This document shows positions 41,004 through 51,764 of a DNA stretch of 64,000 nucleotides, piece by piece. The notes under the pieces are model-generated. The model searched no databases. It had not been told where the DNA came from and saw only the letters and a list, made by a program, of their open reading frames with translations. The translations under genes and the position numbers were made by a program. The stretch spans positions 372,001 to 436,000 of the forward strand of contig OX463811.1 of NCBI GenBank assembly GCA_949825045.1, given 5' to 3'. This DNA comes from Argyresthia goedartella (lineage: Eukaryota; Arthropoda; Insecta; Lepidoptera; Argyresthiidae). Positions within the stretch are counted from its first letter, which is position 1, and each line of letters opens with the position of its first letter.

Positions 41004-41082
41004 AATAAACCCTGTCAGTGTGGTTTTCTATCTGTCGATAGTTGATTGATCAACTAACGCGTTAGTCTAACTTACGGTGACA

Positions 41083-41397
41083 TATCCACTAAGTAGACCA
41101 CGGCACGGAGCGTTCCATTATTTCACCGCTCTCTAAAATACTTTCGATACTTATCGTTTTATTCGAACTGCTATTATTTTAGGTACATTACAAACTTGTT
41201 CGTAAACAAGGGATATATCGCTAATTCGTTACTTACTAGAAAGGGTGAACACTGAGGATTAGTTGCCGTAACTTCCCACTAGAATAAATATGTAAGTTAA
41301 AAATACTAGATACAATTAAATGTTTTTTTTTGGTTTGGCAGACGAAGGGTTAAAACAATGTGAAATAAAGATATCACGGCTGACCGTACAGTACCAT
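41083..41397. other. Intergenic, nothing recognised
   Basis: AT-rich right flank of the nested insertion cluster. No gene or known repeat. Confidence 0.4.
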
Positions 41398-41590
41398 GTG
41401 AAATAAAATAAAAAAGTCAAGTGCGAGTCAGACTCGCGCACGAAGGGTTCCGTACCATAGTGCAATGGTAGGGATGGTGTGGAGTAAATAGTTTGGATTT
41501 TACATAGCAAAATGTTGTTTACAAAGTTATTGGTGCGGCTATTTTCATACTCCATGTACGTAACCAGGTGCATTTATAAATTTGTATGTG
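41398..41590 (-). repeat. Dispersed repeat ending in CCCTTCGTGCGCGA, copy 2
   Basis: The reverse complement closely matches 2156-2352, including GCACCTGGTTACGTACATGG and GGAACCCTTCGTGCGCGA. Diverged fragments lie at 60625-60710 and inside 18310-18345. Confidence 0.75.
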
Positions 41591-41814
41591 GTTTACAGAT
41601 AAATAATATAACTTTTTAACAAAAAAATTGGACCACCGAAAAACTGAAAAGTAAAAAATAATTACTAAGTTCTTATACTTATGTAAGTTAATTTGAGTAA
41701 TATTATGTAAGTCAAAAGGTTTTTATACGAAGTAAAACCCTTTTGAGTATACTGAGTCAAAATAAAAAAAATAAAAACTGTAATAAAATACTTATACTGA
41801 TACTGATTTAAGTT

Positions 41815-42092
41815 GTAAATTTGTCCACTACACTAAATATGTAAACTGTAGCTTACTACATGACAAGTTAGTTGATGAACTAACGGTTAAAACCGTTAAA
41901 TGGTAAACTGGTTTAAACTTGAATTGCAAACGAAATAATAGGCCAAACACTGCGGTAGCTAAGGTGAGGACTAGAGGCGGCGAGCGCAGCGAAGCGTGTT
42001 AGGTTGACATGTAAAAACAAAAGAAACGTAATTTCTAAACCCTGTTGGTCTGGTTTACTATGTATCGATAGTTGGTTAATCAGCTACCGCCC
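41815..42092 (+). mobile_element. TGTCACCG MITE family, copy without its ends
   Basis: Uninterrupted interior of the family: AAACTGTAGCTTACTACATG, GTTAGTTGATGAACTAACGG, AACACTGCGGTAGC, the GCGAGCGCAGCGAAGC block and TTAGGTTGACATGTAA, then TAAACCCTGTTGG. It serves as the empty-site reference for the split copy at 26092-41082. The right arm of its GC hairpin is deleted. Confidence 0.75.
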
Positions 42093-42650
42093 CGTTGCGA
42101 GAGCCCCATCCGCGAAACGTGAGGGGGACAGAGCTTTATACAGCGTATAGCTCTGTCTCACTTCCCCGCGTCAACACTCCCCGCGGGGTCGCCACTCGCC
42201 GCCGCCGCCGTGCTGCGGGGGACATACTGCGTGCGATGCGACCGTTCGCAAGTGCTATTGGCGGCCGCACGCGATTCGAGCTGCGAACACACCTGATGTA
42301 GCATGCTGAGGTGTGATCTCCACGTCGTTTATATTACAAATATACTACATATGCTCACGCCTTTACCCCAGAAGAGGGATAGGCAGAGACTAATGACCTC
42401 CACTTGCCCCGATCCTGGTAAACATCTCTCGCTTCCTCAACATTCATAAGTCTTTTCGTACAAGCTCGCCGGCTACACCTGTAGTTTACCTTCTTCTAAT
42501 TTTTCCTTTCAAATGGCTAATTTGGTCTTTGTAAGATCTTCTCGGGCGCTCCGCAGCCGCAGGGCCACATGGTAAGTTTGCATGCGAGTGTACACACACA
42601 TTCGTAAAACTGTCGGGACGGACGACACTAGTGGGAGACTTGCTGCAGGT
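42093..42650. other. Intergenic with a tRNA-less repeat fragment
   Basis: The first 200 bases are GC-rich. At 42348-42480 a lepidopteran repeat starting CTCACGCCTTTACCCC resembles those at 56884 and 63785. No supported gene. Confidence 0.4.
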
Positions 42651-44985
42651 CTGTGAAGTTAGCAGTACAAAGCCTTAGAATACGGGGCTCAAATGCAGGG
42701 GATTTTGAGCTTATTTTGAGCTCCCAGAATACGAAGTTTCAGAATTTGAGCTCAAGCGCTTTTCGAAAAAATCGCTATAAAACACCAGCAGTACAAAGTC
42801 TGAGTAGAGAGGTGAAACTCGCAGCGTATTTGAGCATGATTTTGAGCTCCCAGAATATGTTATCAGAACTTCTCTAACTTTCGTAGTTTGCGAGAAAAAA
42901 AAACATTTACACAACAATATCATCTAGATAAATAAAATTGATATGGTTTTAGACTTTTTCGTATTCTGGAATCTCTAAGTCTTTTCTATAAATTCTACAA
43001 ATTTCAACTCTCTGCTCTGTCAACTCGCGACATTTTCAACTAGAGAGTAGTTAAAGTATCCAGGAAGCTGAATTTTTAGATATATATATACCTATAAAGT
43101 CATAGAAAACGGGACTCAAATTCAGGGCATAGCTAGCTTATGTTAAGCTCCCAGAATACGAAGTTTCAGAATTTGAGCTCAAGCGGTTTCCGAAAAAAAC
43201 ATAATAAAACACCTAGTTGTAAGTATAACTCTAATTGAGTGAGTGAGTCCAGCCTTAGAAGTGATTTGATGTCTAACGTGTAAAAAGTGATTTGTTAGTG
43301 ATACTTACTGCTACTATTAATTTTACGTACTTCATGTTTAAGTGTTCAATCAATATTATTGCACACAAAATCTGTGATTGTAAAACTAGTACGATTCGTG
43401 TAAAAATTTGATTTTTGTGATGTTATTAAGAGAGATTTTATGTCAATAAGTAAAAAAATATCAGCGACCACTTTTAAATATCTTATACTTATATTATTTA
43501 TCGGATACAAAATAGGATACAGTAACAGTTATTTAAGAGAATATCTGTCTTTACAAATTATATGTAGTTATAATAAATTTATTAATGTAAAAATGCGATT
43601 TTCTGTGATATATTAATGAATACAAGATTTCGTTAATTATTGTAAATGTATGAGCGATTTCATGTCTACATTGGTGAAAGTGGTAAATAAATATTTCTGT
43701 TTGAGTAAGTGCCATAGTTGATTATTGTACTTACACCTATGTAAAAAAATATTGAGACTGATTATCATATTGGTTGTTTAATTATTTATTTTTGGATTTG
43801 CAAGTAAGAATACCTGTTTTCCGTCTACCAACGTTCAGCTCCATCATCGGGTGATTATGATGAGGACATCGCTAGGACGTATGAATTAGAGGTGTGTAGG
43901 TAATGCTCGTAATATCACAAAAGACATATTACAGAACCGCATCATGATATATAACGCATTTATTCACAGAATAGGGCATTACACACAACTTACTATGACT
44001 CCTTTGATAATGGAGCATCACACCAGATGAGTTGAGCTCTGAGTTCTTTACAATTAGTATGTGTTTGGGGCTCAATCAAGATCAAGTCTTGGCTGATGTG
44101 TTCGAGTGCAGTTGTTTACGTTCGGCTATTTGAAATTTGCAGAATATATATAAAAGGCTTAGAGATTCCAGAATACGAAATTTCAGATTTCTAGCTCTAA
44201 TGAATTCGATAAAAAGTGTAAAAACATATCAATTTCATCTATCTAGATGATATTGTTGTGTAAATGGTTTTTATCCTCGCAAACTATGAAAGTTAGAGAA
44301 GTTCTGATTCCATATTCTGGGAGCTCAAAATCATGCTCAAATACGCTGCGAGTTTCAGTTCTCTACTCGGACTTTGTACTGCTGGTGTTTTATTGCGTTT
44401 TTTCGAAAACCGCTTCAGCTAAAATTCTGAAACTTCGTATTCTGAGAGCTTAATATAAGCTCGCAATGCCCTGAATTTGAGCCCCGTTTTCTATGACTTT
44501 CAAGGTGTCAATATTCTAAAATACAAGTTCACGGGTACCTTCAAGTACCCTCTACTTGAAAATGTCGCGAGTTGACAGAGCAGACAGTTGAAATTTGCAG
44601 CATATATAGAAAAAGCTTAGAGATTCTAGATTACAAAATTTCAGATTGCAGATTTAGTGGTTTAGATAAAAAGTGTAAAAACATATTAATTTGATATAGT
44701 TATCTAGATGATATTGTTGTGTAAATGGTTTTTATTTTTTTCTCGCAAACTACGAAGTTAGAGAAGTTCTGATTGCATATTCTGGGAGCTCAAAATCATG
44801 TCCAAATACGCTGCGAGTTTTACTTCTCTACTCGGACTTTCCACTGCTGGTGTTTTATTGAGTTTTTTTTCGAAAACCGCTCGAGCTCAAATTCTGAAAC
44901 TTCGTATTCTGGGAGCTCAAAATAAACTCAAAATCCCCTGCATTTGAGCCCCGTTTTTTATGACTTTGTACTGCTAACTTCACAG
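42651..44985. mobile_element. Large foldback element with long inverted arms
   Basis: The termini are CTGTGAAGTTAGCAGTACAA at the left and its exact complement at 44966-44985. The arms, about 570 bp at the left and more at the right, are built of repeated blocks such as TTCGTATTCTGGGAGCTC and its complement, GGTGTTTTAT, and TATCATCTAGAT. The right arm has an extra copy of a block of about 480 bp (44095-44400 repeats part of 44550-44880). A loop of about 850 bp (43240-44090) is AT-rich without coding capacity. No target duplication was clear to me. Superfamily unknown. Confidence 0.85.
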
Positions 44986-45629
44986 AGCTGTCGGAGCCGG
45001 TCCGGGCTGGGCCGGTCTAGTCAGCTGATCAAGGAGAAATAACTTACTACAGTTCATAAAGTCTTAGAAGTGATATGACAAATAACCTAAAACTTTATAA
45101 ATTCGCTAAATTTGCCCAGCAGTGGGACACTGTGTAAGCTAACTAAAAAAAAGAAGACCCTAGGGATTTTACAAAAACAATCGGAAAGAATCGAAATTGT
45201 TCATTCAGTTGACCTTTTTATGCAAACAATTCACAAGGGTGTATCGATTCATTTGATTGATCGATGTTTTTAAGCAATATACTCACTAGTCTGGCCGCTG
45301 AGACAATGCGATCCAGCAGCTCAAAACCCATAAAGTGCTGAAGTGTCAAGCACCATGTTATCTTTTTCATAGTGTAGGAATACAATATCTGGTATTTTAT
45401 TATATTTTATTTATTAAGGAGAAACAAACAGAGGTAAATGTACAGAAAGAAAACATTACATGCTAATATAAAGTTGCTGACATGCATTTACCCCCTTGAC
45501 AGTTCCCACTGGGACATAAAAATTAAGTAGGTATAGGTACACCACGCTACACTTAACCAAGCTCCACATATTAATAAGGTATAGGTTCACTACGATAGAC
45601 TTAACCTAACTCCACATATTTAGGTTTGG
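44986..45629. other. Intergenic with an RTE 3' stub
   Basis: At 45108-45155 the sequence TTTGCCCAGCAGTGGGACAC followed by an A-rich tail matches the last codons of the RTE-like LINE at 11330-11360. The rest is unrecognised. Confidence 0.6.
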
Positions 45630-46556
45630 CCATTAAAATCCTGAGGCTAACATTTTAGCAACCTGATGTTGAAATTGTATTTTATTTGTATTAAATATAT
45701 CAACCGAAACGAAGCGCTTATTATAGGCGTTGCACAAACGGTGTATAGGAGCGCGGACACCGTCATTGCTAGAGGCCGCTGGAACGGCGAACAAGGCGGC
45801 ATTGCTAGAGGCCGCTGGAACGGCGAACAAGGCGGCATTGCTAGAGGCCGCTGGAACGGCGAACAAGGCGGCATTGCTAGAGGCCGCTGGAACGGCGAAC
45901 AAGGCGGCATTGCGAGAAGTGCAGCGAGACGGCACTCTGAAGAGGATCCGATCCAACAGTTCAATGCTGTTGTAACGACCCCTGCAGATGTTATATAGGG
46001 TTACGACGTCTATAAGTATACGTCTGGAATCTGGATTCCAGCGATTCAATTTTGTAATGTTTCAATAATGCGTGGTATGACATTCTTTTACCAGTAATGC
46101 GTCTATGCATGGCCCTAAGGAACTTTTTCTGGATCATTTCAATAGGCTTGGAATATTTTTCATAAAGGGGGTTCCAAATAACACTCGCGTATTCTTAGTG
46201 AGGTTTGACCAGAGCTTTATATAAAAGAAGGTATGTTTTTGGTTTTTCGCTGTCCTAAGAACAAAACCTAGCATTTGATAACCTTTCGTTATGATTCGTT
46301 CTATATGCACTTTAAAGTCAAGTTTGTTATCGAAATTAACTCCCAAATCTGAACAGAAACCTTATCGATAAAATTGATTTCAATTTTATAATCAAATTCA
46401 ATAAAGCGTTTTTGTTTTTAGTTATAGACATCTGTTTACATTTATCACCAGCCAGCTGTAGCTTGTTATTATTACAATAGTCAGAGAAATTGTTCAGATC
46501 CTCCTGAATACCTTTACAATCATCTTCGCAGCTTATGGTATGGGAAAAGGCATGCC
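45630..46556 (-). pseudogene. LINE ORF2 C-terminal remnant with expanded 12-residue repeat
   Basis: On the minus strand the fragment begins just after the RT core (EDLNNFSDYCNNNKLQL), continues with LGVNFDNKLDFKVHI and KKFLRAMHRRITGKRMSYH, and ends with LFRVPSRCTSRN ... YNKRFVSVDIFN. Frames change near 46340 and 46190. In the last frame (46049-45633) a 12-residue unit AALFAVPAASSN occurs four times in a row, whereas LINEs of this type have the equivalent segment once. The upstream RT and endonuclease are missing. Confidence 0.82.
45764..45907 (+). repeat. 36-bp in-frame minisatellite
   Basis: Four near-identical copies of a unit containing ATTGCTAGAGGCCGCTGG and CGAACAAGGCGGC. The 36-bp period keeps the LINE frame. 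More GC-rich than its surroundings. Confidence 0.93.
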
Positions 46557-46579
46557 GCTATATATTTTTTTCTATATTT

Positions 46580-46645
46580 TTAAACAGAAACATTAACAAA
46601 CATTTATTTTTTTATCCCCAGCCGGCGATCAAACCTCTCGCATGA
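46580..46645 (-). repeat. SINE family A, head fragment
   Basis: TATCCCCAGCCGGCGATCAA followed by CCTCTCGCATG matches the tRNA-like head of the SINE at 63695-63725. Only this part is left. Confidence 0.5.
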
Positions 46646-47127
46646 GCTCAATAACTCAAAACTCAAATGTTTTATTGTTTGTTCAAGTATTAGGCAAAAA
46701 TAGTGTACTTTTACTAGTCAGACACTTATATATGGAGAAAAATACCAAATAAATCAAATATGATCAGATCAACCATTGAACTACTTGAGATTGAGATCAA
46801 CCCTATAACGGGTTTTTGGGTACTGCAGTACCCAAATGTGCTCGAGGGGTTATCTAATGAGCTTGAAAAACGAAATTTCCTTTTCTAGTTGTGATTCATG
46901 GCTGAACCGCGCTCAGGTAAAGGAAACGCCATTAACTCTACCAGTGCTTCGGCAATACGCCCGTCAGCGAAGACAGCACCAAGAAACTCCACGCACGGGG
47001 ATGTAATTTTTTCAATATTCGTCATTTTTTTATGCCACAATGTACAAATAATCTAATCGAATGACAATATTATAACATCGTATCTATAAGTACTTACCAA
47101 TAAGTCTCAAAATAACAACTTTACAAT
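46646..47127. other. Intergenic with a 22-bp palindrome and a GC-richer patch
   Basis: A perfect palindrome, half-site TTTGGGTACTG, lies at 46815-46836. A 46-codon minus-strand frame (47025-46885) in a patch of raised GC begins MTNIEKITSPCVEF. I cannot assign it. Confidence 0.4.
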
Positions 47128-47576
47128 AGTAGTTTATGTGACTGCTACATAATGGAAGGCATTAATACTCGAGTGGGTCTATGAAACGAGCCGAAGGCGA
47201 GTTTCATAATAATATCACTCGAGAGTTTTAATGCCTAATTATGCACAGTTACATACACTAGTTTAACTACACACATATCATAAGCTCTCTTTGATGTGTT
47301 CAGGAACCACATGTTTGACCGGCATTGTGGCTTTGCAGTTGTTTAGCTGGTTCTGTAGTGCCAACTTCACAGACAAACTAGGGGCGGCACGCAGGCGGCG
47401 AGCGTCGGCGTTCGAAATTTGAATGTCAATATGTAGAAAAATTACACATTATGGTCATAATGTGTAATTTTTCAGATAAGAAATGAGTTTTTACCAAGTA
47501 GTTTAACATTATGCTGATCGTAACGTGCGATTTTTGTACGCAGTAAAGAGGGTTTAGGTTACGTGTGTAGATAAAA
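47128..47576 (+). mobile_element. Double-hairpin MITE, copy 3
   Basis: Collinear with 19167-19676 but without its 60-bp internal duplication. It has the AGTTTATGTGACTGCTACAT left arm, the palindrome around CACATTATGGTCATAATGTG, and the GTGTGTAGATAAA right end. Confidence 0.85.
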
Positions 47577-50235
47577 GAAATAAATATGAACAAACAAAGG
47601 CCTTAATGCACATAACTTATGAGAAACCAGACTGGACCAAGACTGGAGCAGTCCCCCCAAGCTGCACCCGTTCACGAGTATGACTTGTGCATGGTAGTCA
47701 GGGCCACAACTGCAGCGCGCAGGGGGCGATTTTTCGATTGATTATTAATGAGTAGGTTTTAGAAAGTCGATGTAGGAAGTTCATAATAAAACAGTTTTAG
47801 ATAACAATTATAATTATCAATTTATTCTCTGAATCGTACAAAAAGGTTAACAGGAACAGTCAACTATAAACATATTGATTAAAAAACTTTCATATTTATG
47901 TATTGTAATTAATTCTTAGACAACTATTTTTATAATTAGATCAGTTCTTTGATTTAATAGGTATAAAAATATAATAGTTATTAACATCTGAGACAACCCC
48001 GTTCCACACATGATATTCATAATCATATTATTATTAGTAAAATAAAATAATTAATTATAAAAACAATAATTTACATCTGTTCATCAAAAAATGACTACTT
48101 ATTTCATTAATAGAGGAAATATTTCATACAAAAATAACTTGGTCATTTAAACTTGGAGACTAGACGATCGAGAAATTAGTAAAATTTTGCAGTAACATTT
48201 TGTCTTGTCCCAATAACAAAATAACCGCCTAGCGTGTACCTGGCGCCAAGTTTCTTGGTACCTGAGTGCCGCCCGGAGGGGGCAGCGGCACTTGGGAACA
48301 AGAGAGATGGCGAGGGTGAGTGGGTGACCGCCCCCGCTCAGGCGCTAAGAAACCTAGCAATATCTGTATTCAAGTTGATTGATTGTGACGGGAGAGGAAC
48401 CCATTTCCAGCAAAATTAACCATGTGATATCAGCAAATTAATGAGATTCAAGTAATTTAAGTTATGAACTTGATTTCCAAAATCAACTATTATAATTTGG
48501 ATAACTGTTTGACTGTAGTTTCTTCGCTACGACATACTAAAAGCATGATCCTATGGAAAAAATAATAATTTAAATTAAATACTCCTAATTATGTTGCAGT
48601 TGCATGTGCAAAAATGCATGGGATTAAAAAACTAATTTACATTTCTATAACAGCATTTCTTTTTAAGTGTGAAACTGAGGGTACAAATTTATCATGTCTT
48701 CCTTGTTTTATCACCTATGGTAAACATATTTAACTGACTTAAAACAAAATCACTGTATTTAAAAATAACTTTTTTCTCTCAGTCCCTACAAGTTTTTGCC
48801 ATACATTATTTTTAACTCTGTGTGACTCAGCTAAAGACACCCCAGTGTAGGGGCTGGATGACAGTTAATATAAAACTCCGTTGACACAGTTAAAGACACC
48901 TTCCATACAGGGAGCATGCAGTTACGGAAAGCTGATCTTGTACAAACCCTGTATTACACATGCACAAAGGCCCCGCTCAAGTGGGCCAGGTGCAGGCACT
49001 ACAAACCCCTTGTAGAAGATAAAAGATAGATAGAACCCTGTATTATTAATGGTTGCTGGTAATACTGTCCGGAGATAAGAGGAATAAACTAACTTCTTTA
49101 TGGCGTATCACACTTGATTGGTCGAGAGACAATATTCAATGAAAAAGTTGTCGCTCGCGCAAGTACACCCTACAATGGATTTTTCTTAATGTTGCAAACT
49201 ATTACTATGGCATAAGGTTGAAATTCGCAATACTATTTTCAAGGTTTATTATTCCTCACAAACTGTACTTTGATGGCCTTTAAATTCATAATGTATTTTT
49301 ATAAATTACTTTTTACCTTGTAGGATGGATGATAAAACAAGGAAGTTTTTAATCATTTGGTACCTATGCTCAGTTTCTCCCATATTTTTTGACCCAATGC
49401 TGCATAAAAGTTGAAAATTTGTTTAGGTTTTCTTAGCACACACACAAGTTTATAGGCTCTTAATTTTGACTCTGTAAATTAAGTATTTTATTTACTTGCT
49501 ATTCCACAGAATCATTGATTTAAAACAATAAGAAACGGCAGTAAAATAATTTCTCAAAGTATTTTTTTTTTATATACTATTTTCGAAAAAAAAAACTTTA
49601 TTACCTATATATTACTCAAAACCCATTAATTTTCAGATAGGGTAGGCAGATGGTTAAATTTGCTGGAAATTAGCTCTACTTAAACCTCTCACAAATATGT
49701 TTAAAATAATAACACATGTATATTTTTTTAATAATCATTTCAATATATAATGCACCATTTGCCAGTTCTTACTATATGCAAGAATGTGTGCTGTGTGCAT
49801 GTTTTAAATTTAAATATATTAAACATTAAGCTGCAAACAAACATGGAATAGATTTTTATTTTAAATACCTAACTACCTCCTATCTATTTGCGCAATAACG
49901 TAGGTAGGTACATGAAAGGAACAAGACTATTTCCTACAGATTATTTTCAGTAAAAAGTACTGTAAAATATCTACCTACCTATGACAGCAATAAAACTAAA
50001 TGAGTTTTACTAATATTGGCACATAATTTTCTGGCTCACAAATTCGTTTATCAGTCATGCAATAAGTAAATGTGTTTCACATCATTTGCATTGCACTCCT
50101 AGTGTTTGTTAAATGGCACTTAAACATCACAGACTGGTTCATTCGCTCAGTCCAGACAGCAAACAGTAACGATTGTTCCAAAACCGATACAAACCAATGG
50201 AATGGACAATTTCCTCATTTGTCTTCCTTCACGGT
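47577..50235. other. Mostly unique AT-rich sequence downstream of the PPP1R3-like gene
   Basis: I saw no transposon here, unlike the rest of the window. It probably contains the 3' UTR and downstream flank of the gene at its right. A TTTATT at 49855-49860 is AATAAA on the minus strand, about 375 nt past the stop codon, and is a candidate polyadenylation signal. A GC-rich island at 48225-48400 has an imperfect inverted repeat (GTTTCTTGGTACCTGAG facing CTCAGGCGCTAAGAAAC). Confidence 0.5.
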
Positions 50236-51090
50236 TCACCAGTAAGGGGTTGTCCCATCGCCGGCGTCCGCTCTGGCGCTCCAAGAGCTGCCATACTTGA
50301 TCCTCGCGCAAGAGATGGCCGGCGCCAACCTGACTGAAGCTCTTTCCACTGTGTAATTCTTCCCGCCGTTACTGTCCCAGTGCTCGTCTCCTTTGCAACG
50401 GAAGCACACACAGAAGTCTAATCTTCTTGAATGGACCGGAAGCTGTAGAGAAAAGCCGAAGGTGTCGTACAACGAGGTTCCACTGTTCCCTTGAGGTCCA
50501 GACTCCACGAAAGCGCAGTAAGTGTCCTCATGCGTCCTCCAGCCATCAGGGGTCGCGCGGACGAACACCTCCTTAGAAAAGTCCAAGTTTTTAACCTTCA
50601 CAGTCCCGTCGAGGCCTCCGTCGTTGTGTTTCACAATAACATTCTCTAAAGCGACACAGTCCACTGTGATCCGCCTCCTGAACTGCAGATAGTCTGACGC
50701 CGGCTGGACGAACGCAGCTTCCCATAAATCCACAACGGGTTGTGTCAGCGACTTTCTTTCGACAGGCGGGCTCGGCACTAAGCGTAGTGCCCAATAAGGT
50801 GGCACATTCGACGGTTCCGTCATAAATTTCACTTGCTCCAACGCGAACCCTCTGTCATCAGCAAATACCACCTTCTTCTTCGACTTATCCGCTTGTATCC
50901 TCAGGCAAGATCTTGTGGCTGCGTTGAGGGTCAGCTGGATTGGCTTGAGGACTGACAGACATGGGGCGGAGTATCTCGCTGTAAGTTTCCTGACTTGCGG
51001 GAGCGATGTGTAGTCAGCCAGGAAGCCGGCTGGTGGGCTGTGGCCGTAGAAAAGCTGCTCGGACGCAAGCATGTCAATCGCGGCACACAT
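50236..51090 (-). CDS. Protein phosphatase 1 regulatory subunit 3-like (glycogen targeting)
   Basis: A 284-residue intact frame. Residues 73-76 (KVVF within KKVVFADDRGFAL) form the RVxF-type docking motif for the PP1 catalytic subunit. A CBM21 carbohydrate-binding domain covers about 128-248, from FVQPASDYLQF through GTVKVKNLDFSKEV and VRATPDGWRTHEDTYCAF to WDSNGGKNYTV. GHSPPAGFLADY near the N-terminus resembles the start of vertebrate PPP1R3C. The protein is predicted to bring PP1 to glycogen, where it dephosphorylates glycogen synthase and phosphorylase. The length is normal for the PPP1R3B/C/D type. The start is the first ATG after an in-frame stop. CCGCAG 8 bases upstream of the ATG could also be a splice acceptor, giving an upstream non-coding exon. 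No introns in the coding region. Confidence 0.93.
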   Translation of the reverse strand: MCAAIDMLASEQLFYGHSPPAGFLADYTSLPQVRKLTARYSAPCLSVLKPIQLTLNAATRSCLRIQADKSKKKVVFADDRGFALEQVKFMTEPSNVPPYWALRLVPSPPVERKSLTQPVVDLWEAAFVQPASDYLQFRRRITVDCVALENVIVKHNDGGLDGTVKVKNLDFSKEVFVRATPDGWRTHEDTYCAFVESGPQGNSGTSLYDTFGFSLQLPVHSRRLDFCVCFRCKGDEHWDSNGGKNYTVERASVRLAPAISCARIKYGSSWSARADAGDGTTPYW

Positions 51091-51760
51091 CGCGACTCTG
51101 CGGACAAAACACAGGCACGTTCAATTCGGCGGTCTGACGCGAACTGGCGATGGCGGGCGAAACAAAATGTATCGTCTCTCTCTGGCGACTTTAAATAGAA
51201 GCAGCCGCGACATGCGCTGCGCTGGTGATAAATTTAACTAGGGTGACAATGTGATTCAGTTATTGGCCATAATATAACCTATGTCCACACTGTGCTCTTT
51301 CATCTTAAACTTTCATTGGCTCAAGGGCATGCCTCACGTGCACTGCACTATTGAACGCGCTATTATTTATGTTTATGTAAAAGAGTAAAAGAATAAACGC
51401 ACTATGTGAACTTAGCTAATGTTAGCGGGAGTTTTTTGCACTGCGAAAATCAAACAGTATGATACCAATACGAACCAATAGGTAATTCATATTCGCATCG
51501 CAAATCTTCACCGACTTCCGATAATGTTACTAATGTATGGAGAGTTTTGGGTTTTTTGGGCCAGGAGAAATGTCTCAGGGGCGAAAGTTTAATGTAAAAT
51601 TTATTGTTTTCATCGGTGTTTATTTCTTTTTTATCATTAACGAGCATAAATCTAGTATGAAACTCATATTATCAGCGTCATGACAGTACACAAACAAGTA
51701 GGTACCTAATATTATGCCGGTTATTATGTCCAACTCGTAGGATACCTATTCGGTATAAAA
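51091..51760 (-). promoter_or_regulatory. Upstream region of the PPP1R3-like gene
   Basis: On the minus strand a TATTTAAA (51197-51190) lies about 100 bp before the start codon, in GC-rich sequence, and could act as a TATA-type core promoter. A pyrimidine tract ending TTTTGTCCGCAG (51109-51098) is an alternative reading as a splice acceptor. Beyond about 51250 the sequence is unremarkable. Confidence 0.4.
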
Positions 51761-51764
51761 GGTG

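Larger units (their letters stand above)
26092..41082. mobile_element. TGTCACCG MITE, split by a nested LINE
   Basis: The left part (26092-26387) begins TGTCACCGTAGG after TA. The right part (41004-41082) ends TTACGGTGACA before TA. Both halves align in order with the uninterrupted family copy at 41815-42092 (AAAAGAAAC, then TAAACCCTGT, then ATAGTTG), which shows that everything between is inserted. The left part contains GTTAGTTGATCAACTAACGG and a GC-rich stem-loop, GAAGACTA ... TAGTCTTC enclosing GGGGGC ... GCCCCC (26305-26352). Confidence 0.85.
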
